Assembly (NCBI GenBank): GCA_944391805.1
Contig: CALXUY010000049.1
Span: 23,423-87,422, forward strand
Reading direction: 5' to 3'
Origin: an uncultured Clostridia bacterium
Lineage (GTDB): Bacteria; Bacillota; Clostridia; Oscillospirales; CAG-272
DNA length: 64,000 nt
In this document: positions 16,916 to 25,299 of the stretch, one piece after another
How positions within the stretch are numbered: position 1 is the first letter of the stretch
Layout: every line of letters begins with the position of its first letter
Position numbers and translations under genes: made by a program
The notes under the pieces: generated by a model
Database searches by the model: none
Seen by the model: only the letters and a program-made list of their open reading frames with translations
Told to the model about the DNA's origin: nothing

Positions 16916-17192
16916 AAAACACATGGGATGAGAGGATCGGGAAATTGTGTTCATTTTCTGGAACCTCAGAAGAGCGTTTGACTGTACTATGTGTATTGTG
17001 AATCGGTGTGTATCAATCTCTGGCAACGGTGGAATACTATGGTCATTGGCCGATGTGGAGCTGCGGCGATGTGCAATGCAACTTAAATTTAATATTAAGA
17101 GGATTCGACAGAATTTGCATTCTGAAAGATTCCGTGCGATCGATTTTTTTCGCAGTTTTGGCTTAACATTTCTGGAAATCACGTAAAAACAA

Positions 17193-17221
17193 TTGACAAA
17201 TCCCTTGATTTGTGATATGAT
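17193..17221 (+). promoter_or_regulatory. Promoter of the rhamnose operon
   Basis: TTGACA (17193-17198), 17 bp, TATGAT (17216-17221). It gives an untranslated leader of about 190 nt before rfbD, long enough for leader regulation, but I see no recognisable riboswitch or terminator hairpin in it. Confidence 0.7.
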
Positions 17222-17417
17222 ATTGAAAAAACATAAAAGATGCAACGTATTGCATCACAAAGTGTTTTTCTCAAAATTGCGGAAGATTGCATGTAAAAAT
17301 CGGCCGCTGAAAATATTTTATATTTGTATATACTGCACAATCATCTGGCCGGAGATGAACCGATTTCACCATCCCATCCAACCGGCAAACAGCAATTCAT
17401 GAACGGAGGGAACAAGG

Positions 17418-18287
17418 ATGCGGATATTGGTAACCGGCGCTAAAGGGCAGCTGGGAAGCGACCTGATACGGGAGCTGACCGGGCGCGGAGATGACGCCGT
17501 GGGTGTGGACGTGGAGGAGATGGACATCACCGACGCGGAGGCGGTCGCACGTGTTTTGCAGGAGGTGCATCCGGATGCGGTGATTCACTGCGCCGCATGG
17601 ACCGCGGTTGATGCGGCCGAGGAGCCGGAAAACCGGGAGACCGTGCGCCGTGTCAACGCGGTTGGCACCGAAAACATTGCTCGTGTGTGCCGGGAGCTGG
17701 ACTGCAAAATGATGTATATCTCCACCGATTATGTGTTCAGCGGAGAGGGAAGCCAGCCATGGGAGCCGGACTGCCGGAATTATGCGCCGCTGAACGTTTA
17801 CGGGCAAACCAAGCTCGAGGGCGAGCTGGCGGTCAGCGGACTGCTGAACCGTTATTTTATTGTTCGCATTGCATGGGTGTTCGGCCTGAACGGGGGCAAC
17901 TTTATCAAAACCATGCTGCGGCTGGGACAAACGCACGAGAGTCTGCGCGTGGTGAAGGATCAGATCGGAACTCCCACCTACACGAAGGACTTGGCACGCC
18001 TGCTGGCCGATATGATTGTCACCGACCGCTACGGCTATTATCACGCCACCAACGAGGGCGGTTATATCTCGTGGGCAGACTTTGCAGCCGAAATTTTCCG
18101 TCAGGCCGGCATGTCCACCAAGGTCGTTCCGGTCACAACCGCCGAGTACGGGATGTCCAAGGCAAAACGCCCCTTTAACAGCAGGCTGGACAAGCATAAA
18201 CTGACCGAAAACGGCTTTGTTCCTCTGCCCGATTGGAGGGACGCGCTGACAAGATATCTCAAAGAATTGGAGAATGGAAAAGCATAA
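17418..18287 (+). CDS. rfbD: dTDP-4-dehydrorhamnose reductase
   Basis: 289 residues, short-chain dehydrogenase fold. N-terminal ILVTGAKGQLGSDL nucleotide loop; active-site S/T-Y-K set STDYVF and YGQTKLEGE; IRIAWVFG-type motif (VRIAWVFGLNGGNF). Performs the last step to dTDP-L-rhamnose using NAD(P)H. Stop and the rfbC start share TAATG, so the two are coupled. First gene of a three- or four-gene operon. Confidence 0.93.
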   Translation: MRILVTGAKGQLGSDLIRELTGRGDDAVGVDVEEMDITDAEAVARVLQEVHPDAVIHCAAWTAVDAAEEPENRETVRRVNAVGTENIARVCRELDCKMMYISTDYVFSGEGSQPWEPDCRNYAPLNVYGQTKLEGELAVSGLLNRYFIVRIAWVFGLNGGNFIKTMLRLGQTHESLRVVKDQIGTPTYTKDLARLLADMIVTDRYGYYHATNEGGYISWADFAAEIFRQAGMSTKVVPVTTAEYGMSKAKRPFNSRLDKHKLTENGFVPLPDWRDALTRYLKELENGKA

Positions 18288-18838
18288 TGGGACAGATTCA
18301 GGTAACCCGGTTGGAAATTGAGGGGCTTTGTGTGATTGAGCCGGCAGTGCATGGCGATGAGCGCGGATATTTTATGGAGACCTACAATCAGCGGGATATG
18401 CACGAGGCAGGATTGGACATGGTGTTTGTGCAGGACAATCAATCCATGTCGCGCAAGGGCGTTCTGCGCGGACTGCATTATCAGAAGCAGCATCCGCAGG
18501 GCAAGCTGGTGCGTGTGCTCTCCGGCGTGGTGTTTGACGTGGCGGTGGATTTGCGCCGCGGGTCGCGGACCTTTGGCAAATGGTACGGCATTGAGCTGAG
18601 CGCCGAGAACAAGAAGCAGTTTTATATTCCAGAGGGCTTTGCGCATGGCTTTCTTGTGCGCTCCGAAACCGCCGAGTTCTGCTATAAGGTAACCGATTTT
18701 TACCATCCCGGCGACGAGGGAGGTCTGATGTGGAACGACCCCGATATCGGAATCGACTGGGGAGATGTAAGCAATGTGATTCTGAGCGAAAAAGACCGGA
18801 AGCATCCCGGGCTGCGGGATCTTGTCGCTCTGCTTTGA
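18287..18838 (+). CDS. rfbC: dTDP-4-dehydrorhamnose 3,5-epimerase
   Basis: 183 residues, RmlC cupin. Catalytic His and substrate-site motifs QDNQSMSRKGVLRGLHYQ (His in GLHYQ), LVRVLSGVVFDVAVDLR, and YIPEGFAHGF (second His). Inverts C3 and C5 of the 4-keto sugar made by RfbB. The ATG at 18287 overlaps the rfbD stop; the frame extends to 18233 inside rfbD but only the ATG gives the family N-terminus. Confidence 0.94.
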   Translation: MGQIQVTRLEIEGLCVIEPAVHGDERGYFMETYNQRDMHEAGLDMVFVQDNQSMSRKGVLRGLHYQKQHPQGKLVRVLSGVVFDVAVDLRRGSRTFGKWYGIELSAENKKQFYIPEGFAHGFLVRSETAEFCYKVTDFYHPGDEGGLMWNDPDIGIDWGDVSNVILSEKDRKHPGLRDLVALL

Positions 18839-18854
18839 CATGGGAGGAAAACGG

Positions 18855-19883
18855 ATGATGAAAAAGACCATTCTTGTGACCGGAGGCGCCGGCTTCATCG
18901 GCTCCAATTTTGTGTATCATGAGCTGAGTGCGCACCCCGAGGATCGCATTGTCTGCGTGGACTGCCTGACCTATGCCGGCAATCTCTCCACGCTTGAGGA
19001 AGCGCTGAAGCATCCGAACTTCCGTTTCTGCAAAACCAACATCTGCGACCGGGAGGGAATTTACCGGATTTTCGAGGAGGAGAAGCCGGACATTGTCGTC
19101 AACTTTGCGGCCGAGAGCCATGTGGACCGGTCGATTGAAAACCCGGAGGTGTTCCTCCAGACCAATATTCTGGGCACACAGGTGATGATGGACGCCTGCC
19201 GGAAGTATGGCATTGAGCGCTATCACCAGGTTTCCACCGACGAGGTTTACGGAGACCTGCCGCTGGACCGTCCCGATCTGTTTTTCACCGAAGAGACCCC
19301 GATTCACACGAGCAGCCCGTACAGTGCCTCCAAGGCGAGCGCCGATCTGCTGGTGCTGGCATATCACCGGACCTACGGCCTGCCGGTTACCATCAGCCGC
19401 TGCTCCAACAACTACGGTCCCTATCATTTTCCGGAAAAGCTGATCCCCCTGATGATTGCCAACGCCCTGAACGACAAGCCCCTGCCGGTATACGGCAAGG
19501 GGGAGAACGTGCGGGACTGGCTGTATGTGGAGGATCACTGCAAGGCCATCGATCTGATTGTCCGCCGGGGAAAGGTCGGCGAGGTTTACAACGTGGGCGG
19601 ACACAACGAGATGGCAAATATCGATATTGTCAGGCTCATCTGCAAAAAGCTCGGCAAGCCAGAATCGCTGATCCGCTTTGTTGCCGACCGCAAGGGGCAT
19701 GATATGCGCTATGCCATCGACCCTACCAAAATTCACAACGAGCTTGGCTGGCTTCCGGAAACCAAATTTGCAGACGGAATTGACAAAACCATCCAATGGT
19801 ATCTTTCGCACAGGGAGTGGTGGGAGACCATCCTGTCGGGCGAATATCGTAACTATTACGAGAAGATGTATGCGAACCGCTGA
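18855..19883 (+). CDS. rfbB: dTDP-glucose 4,6-dehydratase
   Basis: 342 residues. TGGAGFIGSNFV Rossmann loop; AAESHVDRSI; STDEVYGDL; active-site YSASKAS (Tyr/Lys); and NNYGPYHFPEKLIPL, all diagnostic for RmlB. Converts dTDP-glucose to the 4-keto-6-deoxy sugar. Starts 16 bp after rfbC with GGAGG; ATGATG allows 18855 or 18858. The gene for the first step, rfbA (glucose-1-phosphate thymidylyltransferase), is not in this operon. Confidence 0.95.
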   Translation: MMKKTILVTGGAGFIGSNFVYHELSAHPEDRIVCVDCLTYAGNLSTLEEALKHPNFRFCKTNICDREGIYRIFEEEKPDIVVNFAAESHVDRSIENPEVFLQTNILGTQVMMDACRKYGIERYHQVSTDEVYGDLPLDRPDLFFTEETPIHTSSPYSASKASADLLVLAYHRTYGLPVTISRCSNNYGPYHFPEKLIPLMIANALNDKPLPVYGKGENVRDWLYVEDHCKAIDLIVRRGKVGEVYNVGGHNEMANIDIVRLICKKLGKPESLIRFVADRKGHDMRYAIDPTKIHNELGWLPETKFADGIDKTIQWYLSHREWWETILSGEYRNYYEKMYANR

Positions 19884-19928
19884 TACGGCTCGTCATGCTG
19901 AATGACCGTGCAACGAGGGGAGAAGATC

Positions 19929-21842
19929 ATGAAAATCAGTTTGAAAAATGTGCTTCTCATCGGCTTTGATGTCATTTGTTTCTGCGTCATTGATATCCTG
20001 TACTATTTCATATCCCGTTTTGCGTCGTACAGCATTCCCATGGATGATGTGCTGCAGTATGCGGCGAATTCAGCGACCCTGCTGTTGATGATCTTTGCGT
20101 TTCGCCTTCTGCTTGGCGTGTATTCCACCGTTTGGCGGTATACCAGCACATCCTCCTATTTCCGCCTGATTCTGGCGGATATGTTCGGCGGCATTGCCGC
20201 CATGGTGTGCTCCCGGTTGTTTGGAATCTACCCGGGCATCTGGTTCTTCGTCACTGTGGCGGCGCTCGGTGCGCTTGCCGCGCAGTCGGCCAGATATTGC
20301 TATCGGCTCCTGTATAAGCGCAAGCAGTGCTGTTGTCAGGCGGAGCCGCACGCGGCCCAGGTGCGGGTGGCCATTGTGGGGGCCGGTCAGCTCGGCGCCT
20401 TCCTTGCAAACGAGCTGCGCTCCAATCCCAAATCGCACTACCGGCCGGTTTGCTTTATTGATACCGATAGGAGCAAGATTCGCGGCAACGTTGTGGGGCT
20501 GCAGGTTTACCCGGAGGAAGATGTGCCCGATCTGATCGCGGCACAGAACATCAGCGATGTCATCATCGCGATATCCAGACTCAGCAGTGACGAAATGGAA
20601 AAATTATATCACCAATATGAAAATTACGGCTGTCAGGTGAAGATTTACGACAGCCCGATCCGCGACGGAATGAGCATGGACGACGGCAGCGAAAAGCGCC
20701 GTGTCGTGCGGGAATTTCAGATCGAGGATCTGCTGTTCCGCAAGCCGCTCTCCATCACCGACTGGGAATCGCTGGAGTTTTACCGGAATCAAGTGGTGCT
20801 GGTGACCGGCGGGGGCGGCTCGATTGGCAGCGAGCTGTGCCGGCAGATTGCCAAATGCAGGCCCAAACAGCTCATTATTCTGGATATTTATGAGAATAAT
20901 GCATACGATATCCAGCAAGAGCTTTTGAGCCAGTACGGCGACGAGCTGAATTTGAGTGTTGTCATTGGCTCGGTGCGCGACAGACAACGGTTGGACTGTG
21001 TATTCCGCACCTACCGGCCGGATATTGTATTCCATGCCGCCGCGCATAAGCATGTGCCGCTGATGGAGGATTCCGGCTCCGAGGCAGTCAAAAACAACGT
21101 GCTGGGTACATACAACACCGCTGACATGGCGGAAAAATACGGCGCCGGGAAATTTATCCTGATTTCTACCGACAAGGCCGTGAACCCCACCAATATCATG
21201 GGGGCCTCGAAGCGGATGTGCGAGATGATTGTGCAGTGTCGGACAGACAGCAAAACCTCCTTTGCTGCGGTTCGCTTCGGAAATGTGCTCGGTTCCAACG
21301 GCTCGGTGATTCCGCTGTTCAAAAAGCAGATTGCCGCCGGAGGCCCGGTAACAATCACCGATAAACGGATCATCCGCTATTTCATGACCATACCGGAGGC
21401 CAGTCAGCTCGTGATGCAGGCCGGCGCCATGGCAAAAAGAGGGGAGCTGTTTGTGCTGGATATGGGCAACCCGGTCCAGATCTATGAGCTCGCCAAAAAT
21501 ATGATCAAGCTCTCGGGCTTTACGCCGGAGGTGGATATACAGATCAAGGAGGTCGGCCTCCGCCCGGGCGAAAAGCTGTATGAGGAGCTGCTGATGAAAT
21601 CCGAGACCATGAGCACCACGCCGAACAAGATGATTTTCATCGAAAAGGATACTCCGTTGAGCCGGTCGCAGATTGAACAAAAGCTCGTGCTGCTGAAGCA
21701 GGCGATAGCGGACGATGAAAGAAACGGCAATGCGGAGGCCATCAAGGCCGCTTTTAAGCTAACGGTTTCCACCTATTGCGATCCTGAAACGGTGAACGGT
21801 AAGGTGAACCCCTCCGAAGGACAGGGACTCGCGATTGTGTGA
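19929..21842 (+). CDS. Membrane-bound nucleotide-sugar dehydratase/epimerase (FlaA1/CapD/WbpM type)
   Basis: 637 residues. Four N-terminal membrane helices (about 8-110), a CoA-binding-like Rossmann region (about 140-260) with VAIVGAGQLGAFLANE, and a C-terminal dehydratase domain with LVTGGGGSIGSELCRQI (about 290) and STDKAVNPTNIMGASKR. In this large subgroup the usual catalytic Tyr of YxxxK is replaced by Met (MGASK), as seen here. Such enzymes 4,6-dehydrate UDP-N-acetyl sugars for surface glycans. ATG at 19929 with GGGGAGAAG; 45 bp after rfbB. Confidence 0.88.
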   Translation: MKISLKNVLLIGFDVICFCVIDILYYFISRFASYSIPMDDVLQYAANSATLLLMIFAFRLLLGVYSTVWRYTSTSSYFRLILADMFGGIAAMVCSRLFGIYPGIWFFVTVAALGALAAQSARYCYRLLYKRKQCCCQAEPHAAQVRVAIVGAGQLGAFLANELRSNPKSHYRPVCFIDTDRSKIRGNVVGLQVYPEEDVPDLIAAQNISDVIIAISRLSSDEMEKLYHQYENYGCQVKIYDSPIRDGMSMDDGSEKRRVVREFQIEDLLFRKPLSITDWESLEFYRNQVVLVTGGGGSIGSELCRQIAKCRPKQLIILDIYENNAYDIQQELLSQYGDELNLSVVIGSVRDRQRLDCVFRTYRPDIVFHAAAHKHVPLMEDSGSEAVKNNVLGTYNTADMAEKYGAGKFILISTDKAVNPTNIMGASKRMCEMIVQCRTDSKTSFAAVRFGNVLGSNGSVIPLFKKQIAAGGPVTITDKRIIRYFMTIPEASQLVMQAGAMAKRGELFVLDMGNPVQIYELAKNMIKLSGFTPEVDIQIKEVGLRPGEKLYEELLMKSETMSTTPNKMIFIEKDTPLSRSQIEQKLVLLKQAIADDERNGNAEAIKAAFKLTVSTYCDPETVNGKVNPSEGQGLAIV

Positions 21843-21970
21843 AATTGTCTTATCTGCATTTCTGGTGGAAATGCTTCAAAAGCAGACAGAATATATGGGG
21901 AGCATTGTCGAAGGTTGTTCCTGAACCTGACAGGGGAAAGACGCCGACATGCTGCAAGGCAGAGCACCGG

Positions 21971-22024
21971 AACGGGCTGCCGCGGATACACAGAAGGGTG
22001 TATGAGCGACAGCCCGTTTTTGTT
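21971..22024 (+). terminator. Terminator of the rhamnose/CapD operon
   Basis: AACGGGCTG (21971-21979) with CAGCCCGTT (22010-22018) followed by TTTTGTTGTTT; the loop contains a second small stem ATACAC/GTGTAT. Confidence 0.75.
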
Positions 22025-22071
22025 GTTTCAATCAAACGCGGATCGGTATTTCCGCTTGCCGATGACCGCGT

Positions 22072-23223
22072 TCATCCAATCGGCGATTCCGGCAAAAGCC
22101 CAAGCCCCTCGTATACCAGATTGCGGATCAGTGGGTGCAGCACGTGGTAGGCATAGTTGCAGCCACGGACGTGCATGGCAAAATAGAGTGCCAGTCGGTT
22201 TTTGCGGTCAATCATAGCAAATGCACCGGCCGCGCCGTCCCAGCCGAACTCCCCGACCGGGGATAGCGAGAGTGAGTAAACCGGATTCATATGCACCCTG
22301 CCGCACAGTCCCCAACCGTATCCGTAAAGCCGGGTGGTTACAAAATCGCGCAGTGCGGCAGGGCAGAGGCGATTGACCTCCATCTGCGCAATGCTTTCGG
22401 GGCGGAGCAGACGGACGCCGTTTTTGGAGGTGCCTCCGCAGGCCAGCGCGGATACAAACCGCATGTAGTCGTCCACGCTGCTGAACAACCCGCCGCCGCC
22501 CGAATCATAACGCGGTGTAAGCTGATCCTCGTTGTCCGATGGGATCAGGCGGGAGGTCCCGGTGCCGGAATCGTAGCGGTACGATGCGCAGATGCGGGAG
22601 ATTTGCTCCGGAGTGGGGTGAAAGCCGGTGTCGGTCATGCCGAGCGGTTCAAAAATATGCGTCTTGAGGTAGTCGGAAAGGCGCATTCCGCTGACAACCT
22701 CCACAACCGCCCCCAGTACATCGTGGCAGAGGCTGTAACGGTAATGAGTTCCGGGCTCAAAGCGCAGAGGCATCCGTGCCATCGCGCTTACAATCTCCAG
22801 TGTTCCTGCGCCGGGGACAGCCGCTGCCTCCCGCACTGCCGGATGATCCAAATCATAGGTCATTCCGCCGGTCATTGTGAACAGATGGAGAATGGTCATG
22901 GGCGTGCGGCAGGGCGAGATCGTCTGATCGGGGTTCCGAACCGTCAGCTCGCCAAAGGCGGGAAGGTAGCGTGAAACCGGATCGTCCAGCGAGAGCTTAC
23001 CCTGTTCGATCAGTTGCATGGCAGCAGTACAGGTGATCAGCTTGCTGGCCGAAAAGATCCAGTATAGATCATCGGGCGAAACAGGCTTGGTTTTCTGCTC
23101 GTCGGAAAATCCGGCTGCACGCCGGAAAACCTGCTCCCCGTCGATGGTAACCGCCAGATCGCAGGTGGGAATTCCACGTTGCGGCATGGAGTCAATCAGT
23201 TGTTCGAGTCTGGAAAATTGCAT
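22072..23223 (-). CDS. Serine hydrolase of the class C beta-lactamase/esterase family
   Basis: 383 residues. The SxxK nucleophile motif is in WIFSASKLITC; the second motif, normally YxN, reads YSLCHDVLG, a variant common in the esterase branch of this family. GGGLFSSVDDYMRF is the conserved middle segment and GWDGAAGAF the HxG-equivalent region. No signal peptide, so it probably works inside the cell on small esters or amides rather than as a resistance enzyme. Start at 23223 gives the usual length; the frame runs open to 23334. Monocistronic, minus strand. Confidence 0.83.
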   Translation of the reverse strand: MQFSRLEQLIDSMPQRGIPTCDLAVTIDGEQVFRRAAGFSDEQKTKPVSPDDLYWIFSASKLITCTAAMQLIEQGKLSLDDPVSRYLPAFGELTVRNPDQTISPCRTPMTILHLFTMTGGMTYDLDHPAVREAAAVPGAGTLEIVSAMARMPLRFEPGTHYRYSLCHDVLGAVVEVVSGMRLSDYLKTHIFEPLGMTDTGFHPTPEQISRICASYRYDSGTGTSRLIPSDNEDQLTPRYDSGGGGLFSSVDDYMRFVSALACGGTSKNGVRLLRPESIAQMEVNRLCPAALRDFVTTRLYGYGWGLCGRVHMNPVYSLSLSPVGEFGWDGAAGAFAMIDRKNRLALYFAMHVRGCNYAYHVLHPLIRNLVYEGLGLLPESPIG

Positions 23224-23387
23224 GGTATTGGCCTCCGTTGGCCGGGCAGTGCCCGGTTGATGTAAAAAATAATACCATATTTGCACGCGGTTGTCAAGCG
23301 CTTTGGAGGAATTGGGATCGGATAGCGTCGGCATTTTGATGGAATATGCAGCAATTCATACAAAATTAGATAACCGACAAATTATGG

Positions 23388-23416
23388 TTGTATTTTTCCG
23401 GCGGACGTGGTATAAT
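23388..23416 (+). promoter_or_regulatory. Promoter of the lipoprotein gene at 23472
   Basis: TTGTAT (23388-23393), 17 bp, TATAAT (23411-23416), 56 bp before the start codon. Confidence 0.65.
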
Positions 23417-23471
23417 GATGGTACCTGTTCGGAGCCTGACAGGATTTTAAGACAAAAAGGAGATTTCTGCA

Positions 23472-23969
23472 ATGAAAAAATGGCTGTTGTTTTGTCTGTC
23501 CCTGCTGCTTGTTGTGACGGTTACGGGGTGCGGGATGTTCAGCGATCCGAAAACCGCGGATCCGAAGGACTTTACCCTCGAGGGATTGACCATCACTCTG
23601 ACCGATGCCTTCCGCAATTTGGGGGTTGAGGGCGCCACCGGCGGATACCAGTCAAAGGACTGCGCTTTGTTTTTGATCAAGGAACCGTTCGACTTACTGG
23701 AAAACGGGGATGAGCTGACGCTGGAGGAATACGTCGAGCGGGTAAAGACCAAAAACGGCATTGATGTGGAGATCAAAACCGAGGAAAATCTGACCTACTT
23801 TGAGCGCACCGCATCGGCGGATGGAGTCGAGTTTGGTTATTACAGCGTGATGTATCGGGCTCCGGATGCTTTCTGGCTGCTGCAATTCACCTGTGAGAAA
23901 AAGGATTATGAGGAGTACCGCCCCTATTTTGTCAACTGGGCGAAAAGCGTCACCTTTGATGCGGCGTAA
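23472..23969 (+). CDS. Small secreted lipoprotein, function unknown
   Basis: 165 residues: signal sequence with lipobox VTGC (Cys about residue 20), then a mature domain of about 140 residues beginning FTLEGLTITLTDAF and ending with FVNWAKSVTFDA. The shape (beta-rich, ending in an amphipathic helix) resembles the PsbP/Mog1-like lipoproteins of Firmicutes, but I am not certain. SD AAGGAG. Monocistronic with its own promoter and terminator. Confidence 0.75.
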   Translation: MKKWLLFCLSLLLVVTVTGCGMFSDPKTADPKDFTLEGLTITLTDAFRNLGVEGATGGYQSKDCALFLIKEPFDLLENGDELTLEEYVERVKTKNGIDVEIKTEENLTYFERTASADGVEFGYYSVMYRAPDAFWLLQFTCEKKDYEEYRPYFVNWAKSVTFDAA

Positions 23970-23983
23970 TTTATCATATTCTC

Positions 23984-24020
23984 AAAAGCCGGCCATGCGG
24001 AACCCGCACGGCCGGCTTTT
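23984..24020 (+). terminator. Terminator after the lipoprotein gene
   Basis: AAAAGCCGGCC (23984-23994) with GGCCGGCTTTT (24010-24020); the inner loop adds GCGG/CCGC. Symmetric A and T flanks let it work in both directions. Confidence 0.8.
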
Positions 24021-24092
24021 GGTATGCAATGCAAAGCCGCGCGTCGCATTTCCTGTGCATTGCGTGAGGCTCAAAAAACAGATCCTTCCGGT

Positions 24093-24133
24093 ACAAGAGC
24101 CGCCTGACCGGTTTTCGGTCAGGCGGCTCTTGT
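24093..24133. repeat. 18-bp perfect hairpin without T run
   Basis: 24093-24110 pairs with 24116-24133 (core AGAGCCGCCTGACCG), loop gtttt. It lies between the lipoprotein terminator and the 3' end of the leftward AraC gene. The 339-bp gap 23970-24308 holds these two hairpins and AT-rich sequence; I see no gene in it. Confidence 0.6.
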
Positions 24134-24308
24134 GAATTTGACACAAATGATTGTGCAAAATGCTTAAAAATAGAATGATGACAATTATATAAAAATCGAA
24201 TTCAACCAAATTTTTGAGCTGAATATCTAACAATAATCCCCCTTATATCGCAAAATAGGAGGTTGTTTTTCCAAAGGCGGAAATGGTACAATATAGGGGC
24301 GTAGAGCG

Positions 24309-25184
24309 CTACAGAATCGGCTGCCTGCGCGACGTTTTCCGGAATTCGGAGGGGGACATTTTCAGCTTGTTCTTAAACAACCGGCGGAAAAACTTGACGT
24401 CGTTGTAGCCGCAGGCCTCGGAGATTTCATCCACGCTTTTCCGCGTGTTGATCAGCAGATCGCAGGCATGGGCCAATCGGATGTTCTGCAGATATTTGCT
24501 GAACGGAATGCCCAGTGTTTGTGTAAACAGTGAGGACAGATAGGACTGGGTGTAGCCCAGCTCAGCACTGATTTCCTTGAGCCGGATGCTGTGCATAAAA
24601 TTCTGTCCCACGTATTCCAGCAGGCGGTTCAGGGTCTGGTCGGTGATCACCGTGTCGTTCACGTTCTTGTAGATTTTCCGCAGTGTCAGAATGATCAGCT
24701 CAATCAGGCAGCAGCGCAGCAGCTCGGAATATTTTGGCTCCTGCTGTGTATATTCCCGCAGCATTTTGTGAAACAGCGTGAGAACCTCTCCGCTTTCGTC
24801 GTGATAGATGACGCCGGTGGGCGGAGCCTGCAGGTTGAAATAGCTACAGTTGATGCTGGCGTGGGCAACCAGATCGGGGAATCCGCGGCAGCCCTTGAGA
24901 GACGCGTCGATGAACTCCGGCTTGAACAGGATGTTGATGACCTCAAATCCGCCGGTATTGGTGCTGTCGTGAGAAAATCTGTGCGCCTCGTTATAATCAA
25001 TCGCAAAATAATCGCCCTTCCGAACCGTTACGGTGGTGTGATTGAAGTAGTGAATGGCGCTCCCCTTGGAAATATACGCAATTTCCAGGAAATTGTGCCG
25101 GTGATAGGCATTGTGATCCACATCCGAGCGCTGAACCGAAATCGGCTCACTGTTCACAAACAAAGCGGAAGCTGTTTCTGACAT
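24309..25184 (-). CDS. AraC family transcriptional regulator (surface locus 1)
   Basis: 291 residues. N-terminal cupin sensor domain (about 15-110) with YHRHNFLEIAYISKG and GDYFAIDYNEAHRF; C-terminal pair of helix-turn-helix motifs (190-285) ending in GYNDVKFFRRLFKNKLKMSP, the AraC signature. Very strong ribosome site AAGGAGGT. It is divergent from the lipoprotein gene at 25300, so it probably controls locus 1 in response to a sugar or similar ligand; no ligand can be named. Confidence 0.9.
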   Translation of the reverse strand: MSETASALFVNSEPISVQRSDVDHNAYHRHNFLEIAYISKGSAIHYFNHTTVTVRKGDYFAIDYNEAHRFSHDSTNTGGFEVINILFKPEFIDASLKGCRGFPDLVAHASINCSYFNLQAPPTGVIYHDESGEVLTLFHKMLREYTQQEPKYSELLRCCLIELIILTLRKIYKNVNDTVITDQTLNRLLEYVGQNFMHSIRLKEISAELGYTQSYLSSLFTQTLGIPFSKYLQNIRLAHACDLLINTRKSVDEISEACGYNDVKFFRRLFKNKLKMSPSEFRKTSRRQPIL

Positions 25185-25213
25185 GGCGGTACCTCCTTGT
25201 GGCTGATGCTTTT

Positions 25214-25242
25214 ATTGTATCACGCACAGACAAAAATGTCAA
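25214..25242 (-). promoter_or_regulatory. Promoter of the locus 1 AraC gene
   Basis: Minus strand TTGACA (25242-25237), 17 bp, TACAAT (25219-25214). No comparable sigma-A site faces the locus 1 genes in the 115-bp divergent gap, which would fit AraC-dependent activation of the rightward operon. Confidence 0.75.
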
Positions 25243-25299
25243 CCGATAAAATACATCCGAAGCCATACAAAAAATCTGAAAACCGAAAAGGAGAAGCAA

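Noticed and set aside
24262..24294. TTGTTT-18-TACAAT facing into the 3' end of the AraC gene
   Set aside because: Would give only an antisense RNA; weak -35 and no supporting feature.
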